64,000 bases of DNA from Paenilisteria newyorkensis (lineage in GTDB: Bacteria; Bacillota; Bacilli; Lactobacillales; Listeriaceae). The stretch spans positions 27,542-91,541 of the forward strand of contig NZ_JNFB01000006.1 in assembly GCF_000766145.1 (NCBI RefSeq). Reading direction: 5' to 3'. A program made the translations under genes and the position numbers. The notes below the pieces were generated by a model. It was given only the letters and a program-made list of their open reading frames with translations. It had not been told where the DNA came from and ran no database searches. This document shows positions 1 to 8,047 of this stretch, piece after piece (the first letter of the stretch is position 1; each line of letters begins with the position of its first letter).

Positions 1-56
1 AGGATCATCGTACCCAGTAATTCTCCTAAAAATTGTGTGCCAATACTTGTGTCCAT
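1..56 (-). CDS. glpF: Glycerol uptake facilitator GlpF, N-terminal fragment
   Basis: Only the first 18 codons lie in the window. They begin with ATG at 56-54 and read MDTSIGTQFLGELLGTMI, which matches the start of MIP-family glycerol channels (the FLGE.LGT..L pattern of the first membrane helix). A good ribosome binding site (AAAAGGAGTTGG) precedes the ATG. The upstream leader has a strong promoter and an attenuator-type terminator, as known for glpFK operons controlled by GlpP. In Listeria a glpF gene lies next to rpmA in this orientation, as I recall. Aquaporin-type glycerol entry is inferred from the family; the body of the protein is outside the window. Confidence 0.75.
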   Translation of the reverse strand, partial: MDTSIGTQFLGELLGTMI

Positions 57-150
57 TTATTCCAACTCCTTTTGATTTTTTGGTCTAGACACCGCAACAT
101 AACACGCCCCTTGTTACTTATCGCCTGTAACCCTTTTCTTCATTTATTTC

Positions 151-216
151 AAAAAAAGAATGACAACCAAAACTAAGCACCGCATAAAAGCAGACTTATA
201 GACGTTTTGATTGTCA
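151..216 (-). terminator. Attenuator terminator in the glpF leader (GlpP type)
   Basis: On the minus strand TGACAATCAAAAC (216-204) pairs with GTTTTGGTTGTCA (173-161), followed by TTCTTTTTTT. It lies between the promoter at 251-279 and the glpF ATG, so it would end glpF transcripts early. In Bacillus glpFK such a leader terminator is overcome by the antiterminator GlpP with glycerol-3-phosphate; the same role here is inferred. Confidence 0.75.
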
Positions 217-250
217 TCTCTTCTCCTGACAAATTTATTAACTTAAAGCT

Positions 251-279
251 ATTAAACCATATCAAGAAAACGCTGTCAA
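251..279 (-). promoter_or_regulatory. glpF promoter with overlapping cre-like site
   Basis: TTGACA (279-274), 17-bp spacer, TTTAAT (256-251) with a TGG extension. The bases 279-264 read TTGACAGCGTTTTCTT, which fits the CcpA cre consensus at 14 of 16 positions and covers the -35 box. Catabolite repression of glycerol uptake is therefore likely, by analogy with Bacillus glpFK. The rest of 217-452 shows nothing else I can name. Confidence 0.7.
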
Positions 280-452
280 CCCTTTAGCCCCATAAGTTCG
301 CTTGTGTTTTATTGCACTTGTCTATGGACTATACCCTAACAGATATGGCAGGTAAACATGATTTTCATGGAAAAATAACGAGAGTGTGGTTTGGAAGTAT
401 CATCTAGTAATATAATATGGATTAAAGGCTCCCTTTGTCAGAACGCTCCTAC

Positions 453-483
453 AAAAAGAGACCCCTCAATAGAAGGATCCCTT
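453..483 (-). terminator. Terminator of the rplU-prp-rpmA operon
   Basis: GGGATCC (483-477) pairs with GGGGTCTC (465-458, with G-U pairs) and is followed by five T residues on the minus strand, directly after the rpmA stop codon. Confidence 0.75.
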
Positions 484-490
484 TAACATA

Positions 491-781
491 TTATGCTTCT
501 TGTGCTACTGGATAAACACTAACTTTTTTCTTGTCGCGACCCATACGTTCAAAACGTACGATGCCGTCTGCTTTAGCGAAAAGAGTATCGTCGCCGCCGC
601 GTCCAACGTTAGTTCCAGGATAAATTTTTGTCCCACGTTGACGGTAAAGGATAGACCCACCAGTCACGAATTGGCCATCAGCGCGTTTAGCACCTAAGCG
701 TTTCGACTCGGAGTCACGTCCATTGGATGTAGAACCACCGCCTTTTTTATGGGCAAAATGTTGAATATCAAATTTTAACAT
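491..781 (-). CDS. rpmA: 50S ribosomal protein L27 with cleavable N-terminal extension
   Basis: 96 residues. L27 sits at the peptidyl transferase centre of the 50S subunit, where its N-terminus reaches the tRNA acceptor ends. The sequence has the Firmicutes-type extension [10 protein letters not shown] in front of HKKGGGST, which must be removed by the protease Prp to expose the mature end. The gene for Prp lies directly upstream at 796-1116, and rplU is the first gene of the operon. The RBS is GGAGG eight bases before the ATG. Length and sequence are typical of the family and the call is secure. Confidence 0.97.
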   Translation of the reverse strand: MLKFDIQHFAHKKGGGSTSNGRDSESKRLGAKRADGQFVTGGSILYRQRGTKIYPGTNVGRGGDDTLFAKADGIVRFERMGRDKKKVSVYPVAQEA

Positions 782-795
782 GAAAATTCCACCTC

Positions 796-1116
796 CTACT
801 TTTTGGAGTTAATCGTAATATAATCAGGATAGCTATACGCTAAAGATATCAATTGATGCTCCATGCCTTCCAGCAAGATTTGAACATCCTCACTAGCTCC
901 TAATTCTTCAGGGACAGAATAATAAAGATAACCATCATCCTCTTCCATCACAGGTTCGACTCCCATTCTTTCACTAATCGCATTTACCATGCCAAAAGCA
1001 ATCGAAGTAGCCCCTGCACACACTAAATCAGCACCTTGTTCGGCGAAATTTGCGTGTCCATCCATCTCAAAAGCAACGATTCGTTCCTCATGCCGAATAA
1101 AATCTACATGAATCAT
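796..1116 (-). CDS. prp: Ribosomal-processing cysteine protease Prp
   Basis: 106 residues, Prp/YsxB family. Prp removes the N-terminal extension of L27, an essential step in Firmicutes. The catalytic pair is visible as His21 (MDGHANF) and Cys33 (DLVCAGA), 12 residues apart as in the S. aureus enzyme. I chose the ATG at 1116 because AAAGGGG lies nine bases upstream; an ATG at 1125 directly abuts that ribosome binding site and is less likely. The gene sits between rplU and rpmA, so enzyme and substrate are co-transcribed. Function is known for the family; the active-site residues are seen here. Confidence 0.93.
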   Translation of the reverse strand: MIHVDFIRHEERIVAFEMDGHANFAEQGADLVCAGATSIAFGMVNAISERMGVEPVMEEDDGYLYYSVPEELGASEDVQILLEGMEHQLISLAYSYPDYITINSKK

Positions 1117-1137
1117 ACGTATCATCCCCTTTACAAA

Positions 1138-1446
1138 TTAAGCGTTGATTGCATCAATCGTTAATTTTGTATAAGGTTGACGATGACCTTGTTTTTTGTG
1201 ATAGTTCTTTTTAGGCTTATATTTGAAAACAGTCAATTTCTTAGCGCGACCTTGTTTTTCAACTTTTGCTGTAACTGTTGCGCCTTCCACGAATGGAGCC
1301 CCAACTTTAACAGCGTCACCACCAACAAAAACGACTTTGTCAAATGTTACCACATCACCAACTTCACCTGCTAATTTCTCAACATAGATCTCTTGGCCAG
1401 CTTCAACTTTAACTTGTTTTCCACCTGTTTCAATAATTGCGTACAT
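1138..1446 (-). CDS. rplU: 50S ribosomal protein L21
   Basis: 102 residues starting [11 protein letters not shown], with the conserved KVKKQGR-like and C-terminal [10 protein letters not shown] region (GHRQ.YT) typical of bacterial L21, a 23S rRNA-binding protein. It is the first gene of the rplU-prp-rpmA operon, has a GAGGAGG ribosome binding site, and is preceded by a structured leader and a strong promoter (1560-1589). The call is secure. Confidence 0.97.
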   Translation of the reverse strand: MYAIIETGGKQVKVEAGQEIYVEKLAGEVGDVVTFDKVVFVGGDAVKVGAPFVEGATVTAKVEKQGRAKKLTVFKYKPKKNYHKKQGHRQPYTKLTIDAINA

Positions 1447-1553
1447 ACTTGCACCTCCTCATATACTTAGACTCGCCATCATGAGGGGATTGTTAGAAAA
1501 CAATGCTTGACCCTATTCTGAGCGGTTGTAGCATGGTGCGCTACAAACATAAC
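1447..1553 (-). ncRNA. Leader RNA of rplU (L21-leader type)
   Basis: About 107 bases between the inferred transcription start and the rplU RBS. It contains the stem TTGTAGCGC..ATGCTACAA (1543-1525) and a second hairpin TTGTTTTCTAACAA (1504-1491). Firmicutes rplU mRNAs carry an L21 autoregulatory leader. The position and hairpins fit, but I have not aligned it to the family model. Confidence 0.55.
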
Positions 1554-1559
1554 ATTAGA

Positions 1560-1589
1560 ATGATACCATAGAAAGAAAGCCTGTGTCAA
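1560..1589 (-). promoter_or_regulatory. rplU operon promoter
   Basis: TTGACA (1589-1584), 18-bp spacer, TATCAT (1565-1560). It starts ten bases before the end of the upstream RNase G gene, so L21 has its own promoter. Confidence 0.75.
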
Positions 1590-1598
1590 CAACTATTA

Positions 1599-2951
1599 TC
1601 AGTGCTCCACCTGCGATATCCGATAAAACGGCCGCACTTCATCCGCAATCATCCAATCAATATCTCCATCAAATGAAATTTCATCCAAAAAAGCATCCAT
1701 GACATCCATCGTCACCGTCACAGCAACATACGACGGATCACTTGCAAAAACGCCTCTAAGCTCTCGCTCCATCTGATAAATAAGCGTCTGAACAGAAGAT
1801 ACATACCCACTTCCTTCACAAGTAGGACACATGCATTGCATTTCCTCAAGAAGTGATTTCTGTCGTTTGCGTCGCGTCAATTGCATCAAGCCATTCTCAG
1901 AAAGCCCCTCCACACGAACCGTTGTTGTATCTAAAGAAGCCACTTCTTGCATTTGTTCCTGCAAACTATCTAATTGAGCTCGACTCATCCCACCAATAAA
2001 ATCAACTAAAATAAAGCCACTCATGTTTCGCAATTTCATTTGACGACCGATTTCTTCAATCACCGCCAGATTAACATCAAACGCAACTTCATCCACTTCT
2101 TTTTTCGATTTATAATTACCCGAGTTTACATCAATCACCCACATAGCCTCGGTTTTCTCGATAACGATCGAAGCACCATTTTTTAAGAATACAGTCGGGC
2201 GCAACAACCGATTAATCGCCACTTCAAGATTATAGGCAGAGAAAATCCCGCCCTTTTCACGAAAAAGCGACACATTAGAAAATTGCGTTTTCAGACTACT
2301 ATAAAGTGTAGCATCATCACAAATAATCTCTGTCTGTTCGTCCAGAAGCGGATTACTATGCAACATTGTTGGGATATTAACCATCGCTTCTTGAATTTTC
2401 CGATTAGCCCCTTTAGCTCGAGTCATAAGTTCTTCCATTTCACACCTAGCTTGTACAAGATTTTCTTTTATTTCGTCAGGGCTAACATCAACCGCCGCCG
2501 AACGGAGAATAACTCCTTCGTTATCTAGTAAAAGCGGCGCTACCAGTTGCTGTAATCGAACTTTATCTACTTCTTTTATTTTCTTGGATATCGCTAAAAA
2601 CGGTTTCCCGTAGCTGTACACCACAGAACCACAAGACACTTCAATCATGGCTGTGAGTAGCGGAGCCTTCGTTACGCTTCCTTCCCGCTTTACTTGCACC
2701 ATTAATTTCAGCCCTTCATGCAGGCGATATGAATCCGGAATATCCTGCAGATGAATAAACGCATTCTCCTTGTAGCCTATATTTACAAACGCAGCGTTGA
2801 TTTTTTTGTTTATTTTTGTAACCGTTCCTAAGTAAATATCCGATACTTTGGGCTCCGTAGTTGGCCTGATAATATCCAATCCCACTAAAACCTTATCTTC
2901 TAAAAAAGCCACCCTTTTTTCTTTCCCCATAGCGTTAATAACAATTCTCAA
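1599..2951 (-). CDS. rng: Ribonuclease G/E family protein
   Basis: About 450 residues. Layout: an N-terminal first part of the RNase H-like fold, an S1 RNA-binding insertion (SDIYLGTVTKINKKINAAFV), then the catalytic domain with the metal-binding aspartates in VIDVNSG and ILVDFIGG, and the CPTCEGSG zinc-link motif near residue 390. These are the features of RNase G/E endonucleases, which cut single-stranded AU-rich RNA. The length fits RNase G; no long RNase E tail is present. GGGAGG lies seven bases before TTG 2951 and only one base before ATG 2957, so I prefer the TTG start. That TTG overlaps the upstream TGA stop (TTGA), suggesting translational coupling. Confidence 0.88.
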   Translation of the reverse strand: MRIVINAMGKEKRVAFLEDKVLVGLDIIRPTTEPKVSDIYLGTVTKINKKINAAFVNIGYKENAFIHLQDIPDSYRLHEGLKLMVQVKREGSVTKAPLLTAMIEVSCGSVVYSYGKPFLAISKKIKEVDKVRLQQLVAPLLLDNEGVILRSAAVDVSPDEIKENLVQARCEMEELMTRAKGANRKIQEAMVNIPTMLHSNPLLDEQTEIICDDATLYSSLKTQFSNVSLFREKGGIFSAYNLEVAINRLLRPTVFLKNGASIVIEKTEAMWVIDVNSGNYKSKKEVDEVAFDVNLAVIEEIGRQMKLRNMSGFILVDFIGGMSRAQLDSLQEQMQEVASLDTTTVRVEGLSENGLMQLTRRKRQKSLLEEMQCMCPTCEGSGYVSSVQTLIYQMERELRGVFASDPSYVAVTVTMDVMDAFLDEISFDGDIDWMIADEVRPFYRISQVEH

Positions 2952-3577
2952 TGCCATGCCTCCCAGACACAATATTTTTTAATATTTCTATACCACACTG
3001 CCAGGGATGTTCTAGATACTTCATATTTATCTGCTAGCGCTTGCTGGTCAAAATCCTTTAACTCTGGGTATCGATTCGCAATAACAGCATATTCCGCAGC
3101 ACCAACAATCGATTTAAAATCCACATTCTTTTTAAATGTATTCGGGTATGCATCAAAAAAGTTTCTCAACAAGCCTTGTATCTCAGCACCCACACTAACA
3201 TCATAGCGTCCCACTGCTAATTGTGAATACATCCATACTTCTGGCATATCAAACACAATTTCATTTACATCTATCGTAGATTCTTCCATCGAAGCACTGA
3301 TTGTTTTTTCCCAAGCTAATATCTCACTTTTTTTAACACTGTACGCTTTAGTAAGCACTTCCATAAACTTTTGTCTATCGGCAGGCATTAAAAACATATA
3401 GTTCGCCGTGGCAACAACTGCTCTTATTTCGTCATCCGACAACACTTCTACATGTGTCATAACATGATTAATAATTTCAAAATTGGTCTGTTCATCCTGT
3501 TTTTCGATTGGCACAGGATTCCTATCTCTATACTGTTCTATAATTTTATGTGTATCTTCTGGTTTCCATCCATCCAT
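2948..3577 (-). CDS. Uncharacterised protein with C-terminal helix-turn-helix-like segment
   Basis: 209 residues, not assigned to a family. It has no signal peptide or membrane segment and is rich in acidic and aromatic residues. The last 40 residues (QQALADKYEVSRTSLAVWYRN) read like a helix-turn-helix: a helix, a short turn, then a recognition-type helix. The ATG at 3577 has an excellent AGGAGG site. It lies between minD and the RNase G gene, where Bacillus carries spoIVFAB, but it resembles neither protein. A terminator ends right before its RBS, and its stop codon overlaps the start of the RNase gene. A regulatory role coupled to RNase G is possible but only inferred. Confidence 0.8.
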   Translation of the reverse strand: MDGWKPEDTHKIIEQYRDRNPVPIEKQDEQTNFEIINHVMTHVEVLSDDEIRAVVATANYMFLMPADRQKFMEVLTKAYSVKKSEILAWEKTISASMEESTIDVNEIVFDMPEVWMYSQLAVGRYDVSVGAEIQGLLRNFFDAYPNTFKKNVDFKSIVGAAEYAVIANRYPELKDFDQQALADKYEVSRTSLAVWYRNIKKYCVWEAWH

Positions 3578-3595
3578 AAAAATTCCTCCTGTAGC

Positions 3596-3648
3596 AAAAA
3601 AGCTGGTTATTGACGAGAGGCATCAACGTCCCCATCAATAAATCCAAC
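3596..3648 (-). terminator. Terminator/attenuator after minD, in front of the 209-residue gene
   Basis: GTTGG plus TTATTGA pairs with TCAATAA plus CCAGC on the minus strand, with an inner GGGG/CCTC stem, followed by six T residues at 3601-3596. The T run ends eight bases before the AGGAGG of the next gene, so it could act as an attenuator for that gene. Confidence 0.7.
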
Positions 3649-3665
3649 TTTTATTATCTGTCTAA

Positions 3666-4466
3666 TCAATTACCACCAAATAAGATTTTTAAGCGACTAA
3701 AGAATCCTTGTTTCTGTTCGTCAATCGACATCAATGGAATAGATTCACCAAGCAGTCTACGGGCAATATTCCGATACCCGATACTTGCTTTATTGCTCGC
3801 TTGCATAGAGACTGGCTCACCGCTGTTAGAAGAACGAATAACCTCATCATCATCAATAATGATACCAATCAACTCGATAGACAAATGCGTCGTAATCTCA
3901 TCAATATCCATTACATCACCATTTCGCATCATTTGTGTCCGAATACGATTAATAATCAACTTAGGCGCCTCAATGTCCTCTTGTTCTAGCAAACCAATAA
4001 TCCGATCCGCATCACGAACAGCTGAAATCTCAGGTGTCGTCACAACTAATGCACGATCCGCACCAGCAACCGCATTCTTATACCCCTGCTCAATTCCAGC
4101 CGGGCAATCAATAAGAATAAAATCATAATCAGGCTTCATCTGCGCAATTAACGCTTTCATCTGTTGGCCTGTAACCGCACTCTTATCCGTTGTTTGCGCT
4201 GCTGGTAATAAAAACAACAAATCCTCAAATCGCTTGTCCTTTATAACTGCCTGATGCAATTTACAACGACCCTCCACAACATCTACAAGGTCATAAATAA
4301 TTCGATTTTCTAAACCTAAAACAACATCGAGATTTCGAAGTCCTATATCCATATCGACTAAGCACACTTTCTTGCCTTGCAATGCAAGCGCTGTACCAAG
4401 GTTGGCCGTTGTAGTCGTCTTGCCAACGCCACCTTTTCCTGAAGTTATAACTATAGCCTCACCCAT
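3666..4466 (-). CDS. minD: Septum site-determining ATPase MinD
   Basis: 266 residues, ParA/MinD family. The deviant Walker A motif SGKGGVGKTTT (Lys11 and Lys16) is intact, as are LVDMDIGLRNLDVVLG and the Walker B region DFILIDCPAGIEQG. The C-terminus ends in an amphipathic stretch (GFFSRLKILFGGN), the membrane-targeting helix. MinD recruits MinC to the membrane to block FtsZ rings away from midcell. minC lies two bases upstream in the same operon. Confidence 0.97.
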   Translation of the reverse strand: MGEAIVITSGKGGVGKTTTTANLGTALALQGKKVCLVDMDIGLRNLDVVLGLENRIIYDLVDVVEGRCKLHQAVIKDKRFEDLLFLLPAAQTTDKSAVTGQQMKALIAQMKPDYDFILIDCPAGIEQGYKNAVAGADRALVVTTPEISAVRDADRIIGLLEQEDIEAPKLIINRIRTQMMRNGDVMDIDEITTHLSIELIGIIIDDDEVIRSSNSGEPVSMQASNKASIGYRNIARRLLGESIPLMSIDEQKQGFFSRLKILFGGN

Positions 4467-4468
4467 GA

Positions 4469-5146
4469 TTATTGTCCTCCTTGAAAATTAGAAATTTCTG
4501 GTCTAATTTTTCTTAAAATGTGTAAACTATCAATCGCCAGTTTACCTTTACCATCTATATATGCAGTCAGAATATTCTCTTCCACCCGACCTTTATTTTC
4601 CTCATCATCAAATCCACGAATCTCACCGGCAATTCTAATTTGCGATGGATACTGGAATTTTCCAGTAACAACTGCTTTTGAATCCCCCTCAAAACCCGCA
4701 TGAATAATGCCTTTTACATTCCCAAGAATAAAAATATTACCCGTTGCGCGAATGGAACCACCTGGATTAACATCTCCAACAAGTAATAAATCACCTGGCA
4801 CATTAATTACTTGACCAGACCGAACCACTGTAGCCAGTGAAAAAATCTGCTCTTCTTCCTTCCATTTCTTTGCATCCTGTTTACTCATAACGTTGCTTGT
4901 AAAGCCACGAACTTCCATAGCACTATTTTCCTGAATAATAGTCCTGATACTCTGTTCTTCATCTTCTGTAAAAAGGCGATTCCCTATATGTACTTGAACA
5001 GTCAACTTTTGATCTTGAGATACTATTTTTTGCTGTTCCTTAAGGTGTTGCATTAATCCTTCTTCCAGTTCGACAATACTCGCTACATCACTCAAAAAAA
5101 TGCTTATACCATCTTTCGTCCCTTTTATTTGGACATATTTTTTCAA
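4469..5146 (-). CDS. minC: Septum site-determining protein MinC
   Basis: 225 residues. N-terminal FtsZ-inhibiting domain (about 1-100) and a C-terminal beta-helix domain (VPGDLLLVGDVNPGGSIRATG, IFILGNVKGIIHAG) that binds MinD. The start is TTG at 5146-5144 with GAAGG upstream. It is co-transcribed with minD (two-base gap). MinC prevents FtsZ polymerisation near the poles. It is separated from mreD by 176 bp that hold a nested inverted repeat. Confidence 0.95.
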   Translation of the reverse strand: MKKYVQIKGTKDGISIFLSDVASIVELEEGLMQHLKEQQKIVSQDQKLTVQVHIGNRLFTEDEEQSIRTIIQENSAMEVRGFTSNVMSKQDAKKWKEEEQIFSLATVVRSGQVINVPGDLLLVGDVNPGGSIRATGNIFILGNVKGIIHAGFEGDSKAVVTGKFQYPSQIRIAGEIRGFDDEENKGRVEENILTAYIDGKGKLAIDSLHILRKIRPEISNFQGGQ

Positions 5147-5221
5147 CTTACCTTCACCTCACAGCCATATATTTAGTATACACTAGAATTCAAAAGATTA
5201 CTCCTCCATCATAATAAAACT

Positions 5222-5307
5222 ATATCAGTCTGTAAAGCCCTTTTCAGTAAGTAAAATTACATTACTGAGTACGCATTCCAAATACATACAAGCAAACAGA
5301 CTGATAT
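5222..5307. repeat. Nested inverted repeat between mreD and minC
   Basis: Outer arms ATATCAGTCTGT (5222-5233) and ACAGACTGATAT (5296-5307) are a perfect 12-bp inverted repeat. Inside lie TCAGTAA (5244-5250) and TTACTGA (5262-5268), a second perfect 7-bp pair. It could be an operon-end terminator of mreBCD or a regulatory structure; the T run after it (GTTTTATT) is weak. Confidence 0.65.
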
Positions 5308-5322
5308 CGACTTTCATTCTAT

Positions 5323-5847
5323 TTATCTTCCATCGCTTCTCTTTAGTTTCAATAAAAAGCTTCTGAATGGGAAATACATAACTAAAAAGAAAGCTAGATT
5401 TAACAAAATCGTTGTCCATAAACGTTGATCCACAAAGGAAGCTAATGTCATATCGGTTCCACCAATAAGAACATAAAAACCGTACACCAAGCACTCTGTT
5501 AGAATCACATTAAAAACAGTTACAAGTCCCACCAACATAATATTACTTTGCAGAACTTTCATAAATTTATCCGTCAAATATACAACTAAAGGAAATATAG
5601 CGAAGTAAATCCCTAAAATCCCAGTGTAATAAATATCGAATACCATTCCAAGTACGAAAGCATAGATTAATGTAGTATTTCTACTATAAAAAGTGGTCAT
5701 CAAAACGAGCATTACAATAAGAAAGTGTGGGATAAAAAATCGTTGTTCACCAAAGAACGCTTGACTAAACAACATGCTAGAGACACCTTCTAAAATAAAA
5801 ATCGCGATTGCAATAAGTGGCATTACAACTACTTTTCTCATATTCAT
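5323..5847 (-). CDS. mreD: Rod shape-determining membrane protein MreD
   Basis: 174 residues with about five hydrophobic membrane segments (for example VVVMPLIAIAIFILEGVSSM and the segment around residues 50-70). The start ATG shares one base with the mreC stop (TGATG), indicating translational coupling; a second ATG two codons in is an alternative start. MreD is part of the elongasome with MreB and MreC, guiding lateral wall synthesis. Sequence conservation is low in this family, so the call rests on topology and the mreBCD context. Confidence 0.92.
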   Translation of the reverse strand: MNMRKVVVMPLIAIAIFILEGVSSMLFSQAFFGEQRFFIPHFLIVMLVLMTTFYSRNTTLIYAFVLGMVFDIYYTGILGIYFAIFPLVVYLTDKFMKVLQSNIMLVGLVTVFNVILTECLVYGFYVLIGGTDMTLASFVDQRLWTTILLNLAFFLVMYFPFRSFLLKLKRSDGR

Positions 5848-6710
5848 CAGGAGCCAGATCCTTCCGAATCATCGCCTTCCAATGTACGTTTCAATACAAT
5901 GACATGACTCAAATCATATAAATCAGCACCAGGCTTCACAAGCGCAGTCTGAGATAACCCCATTTTATCAGTCTCCACTTTTTCAATTGTCCCAATAAAA
6001 ATGTCAGATGGGAAAATTCCGCCTAAACCAGATGTGACTACCTTTTCGCCTTTAGTAAACTTCTGGTCTACTGGCAACTGCTTCATTTCTAAAAGTCTTT
6101 GTTCCGCATCATAGCCATTGATAATACCATAGGCTGCCGCTTTTCCTTGTACTATAGCAGAAATCCTATTCCTGTCATCCGTAGAACTAAGTAATTTCAC
6201 TGTCGAAGATTTAGCACCAGTCTTAGTGACCTTTCCAATCATTCCCTCGGGGGTACGAACTGCCATATTAGGCTGCACTCCATCAACAGATCCCTTGTCA
6301 ATTTGGATTTGTGTATTCCAGTTATCTGGGTTTCTTGAAATGACCGTCGCATTGATTGGCTCGTAATCGCTAAGATCCGCTTCAATGTCTAGTGATTTCT
6401 TTAGCTCTGCATTTTCTTTAGTTAAATCTGATACTTTACTTTCAAGTTGTGCCAATTCTTCTAAACGTTTTTTTAAATGCTCGTTCTCTGTGTATGTGTT
6501 TCTTAAGTCTTTTGCACCATCAAAAAAACCTGCAACAAAGCCAACTGGTTTAGAGACAATATTTTCTCCAAATCCCGCAACATCTTTCACAAATTGCTCT
6601 GGCCATGATGCTTTACTTTTCCCACTCAGTGAATATCCTACCAATGCTACTAAAACAATAATGGATATCAACAAGATAATTAAACGTTTATTTAAGAAAA
6701 ACTGTGGCAT
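5847..6710 (-). CDS. mreC: Rod shape-determining protein MreC
   Basis: 287 residues from the ATG at 6710, which has GAGGTG six bases upstream; the GTG at 6719 is less likely. One N-terminal membrane helix (KRLIILLISIIVLVALVGYS), then a coiled coil (ENEHLKKRLEELAQLESKV) and the extracellular beta-barrel region with VISRNPDNW and GKVTKTG, typical of MreC. It bridges cytoplasmic MreB and periplasmic/wall synthases. The C-terminal tail is acidic and serine-rich (EGDDSEGSGS). Middle gene of mreBCD. Confidence 0.95.
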   Translation of the reverse strand: MPQFFLNKRLIILLISIIVLVALVGYSLSGKSKASWPEQFVKDVAGFGENIVSKPVGFVAGFFDGAKDLRNTYTENEHLKKRLEELAQLESKVSDLTKENAELKKSLDIEADLSDYEPINATVISRNPDNWNTQIQIDKGSVDGVQPNMAVRTPEGMIGKVTKTGAKSSTVKLLSSTDDRNRISAIVQGKAAAYGIINGYDAEQRLLEMKQLPVDQKFTKGEKVVTSGLGGIFPSDIFIGTIEKVETDKMGLSQTALVKPGADLYDLSHVIVLKRTLEGDDSEGSGS

Positions 6711-6795
6711 AATGAACACCTCATCTCGTCAATCCTCTTCTTTTACAACTGTGCAATAGGTTCCAAAAATCCACCCAAAAATAAGTAAGCTTACA

Positions 6796-7809
6796 TTAGT
6801 TCATTTTTTTCTTTTTGTATAGATCCATGTTTTCTAGTGACTTACCTGTTCCAATTGCAACACAATCAAGTGGATTTTCAGCAATGATTACTGGCATTTT
6901 GGTTTCTTCTGCAATAGCTGAATCCAAATTACGAAGAAGCGCTCCACCACCAGTTAGAACAATACCCTTATCCATGATATCCGCCGAAAGTTCAGGAGGT
7001 GTACTTTCCAAAGTGCTCTTCACAGCATCGATAATCGAAGCAACCGTATCGGCTAATGCCTCGCTTATTTCTTCAGGTGAGATTTCAATTGTTTTTGGTA
7101 AGCCTGTCACCAAATCGCGACCTCGGATGCTAAATGGTTCCAAGCCAAGATTAACAGGATCAGCAGAACCAATCTCCATTTTAATGGTTTCGGCAGTACG
7201 ATCACCTATTAATAGATTATACTTCTTACGGATGAAATTAATAATGGCATCATCCATGTCGTCTCCAGCAGTTCGCTCTGAACGGCTAGTTACGATACCA
7301 CCAAGTGATATAACAGCAACTTCTGTTGTTCCACCACCAATATCAACAACCATACTACCTGTTGGATCCCACACAGGTAAGCCAGCCCCAATTGCAGCTG
7401 CAAACGGCTCCTCAATAGTGTAGGCTTCCTTCGCACCAGCTTGACGTGTAGCATCTGTAACAGCGCGTTTTTCAACACCTGTTATTCCAGATGGAACGCA
7501 GATCATAACGCGTGGCTTACTCGCACTTGAGCCCTTACTCGCTTTTTGAATATAATATTTCATCATTGCTGCTGTTGTATCGTAGTCAGCAATAACGCCA
7601 TCTTTCATCGGGCGAATAGCGACAATATTCCCTGGCGTTCTACCAATCATATTTTTCGCCTCACTACCAACTGCAACAATTTCCTGTGTATCTTTCTTCA
7701 TTGCTACAACAGATGGTTCTCTTAAAACAATACTCTTACCTTTCATGTATACTAAAGTGTTTGCAGTTCCCAAGTCGATCCCAATATCTTTATTACCAAA
7801 TCCAAACAT
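6796..7809 (-). CDS. mreB: Rod shape-determining actin homologue MreB
   Basis: 337 residues. Actin-fold signatures: phosphate-1 loop [13 protein letters not shown] near the start, the phosphate-2 region [19 protein letters not shown], and the adenosine motif [15 protein letters not shown]. It forms membrane-associated filaments that direct peptidoglycan synthesis along the cell side. First gene of mreBCD, with a candidate extended -10 promoter about 170 bp upstream. The very high conservation makes this secure. Confidence 0.97.
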   Translation of the reverse strand: MFGFGNKDIGIDLGTANTLVYMKGKSIVLREPSVVAMKKDTQEIVAVGSEAKNMIGRTPGNIVAIRPMKDGVIADYDTTAAMMKYYIQKASKGSSASKPRVMICVPSGITGVEKRAVTDATRQAGAKEAYTIEEPFAAAIGAGLPVWDPTGSMVVDIGGGTTEVAVISLGGIVTSRSERTAGDDMDDAIINFIRKKYNLLIGDRTAETIKMEIGSADPVNLGLEPFSIRGRDLVTGLPKTIEISPEEISEALADTVASIIDAVKSTLESTPPELSADIMDKGIVLTGGGALLRNLDSAIAEETKMPVIIAENPLDCVAIGTGKSLENMDLYKKKKMN

Positions 7810-7980
7810 TTATTAATCTCCTTTTCTCTTCTTAATTATCACTTTGTTCATGATTGCTGTCTCTCTATTAACTTATTAGTTCTTAAATTCCCAGCCCCAA
7901 AGTATTGTCTTTTAATAATCAGGTATGCTGATATCCCTTGATGTTTTATGTAAAAACAGATACACATAAACAACCATCTT

Positions 7981-7989
7981 ATTATAACA
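7981..7989 (-). promoter_or_regulatory. mreB candidate promoter (extended -10)
   Basis: TGTTATAAT on the minus strand (7989-7981) is a perfect extended -10 element; no good -35 box is seen 17 bp upstream. It lies in the gap between radC and mreB and implies a leader of about 165 bases. Confidence 0.5.
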
Positions 7990-8047
7990 TAACTAAGAAG
8001 AACAGACATTAATTTTTGATGAGATACTTGAAATATTTATCTTTTCT

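Noticed and set aside
3610..4128. 172-codon frame opposite minD
   Set aside because: Antisense shadow of minD with low-complexity composition.
6815..7423. 202-codon frame opposite mreB
   Set aside because: Antisense shadow of the highly conserved mreB; no RBS and no recognisable protein.
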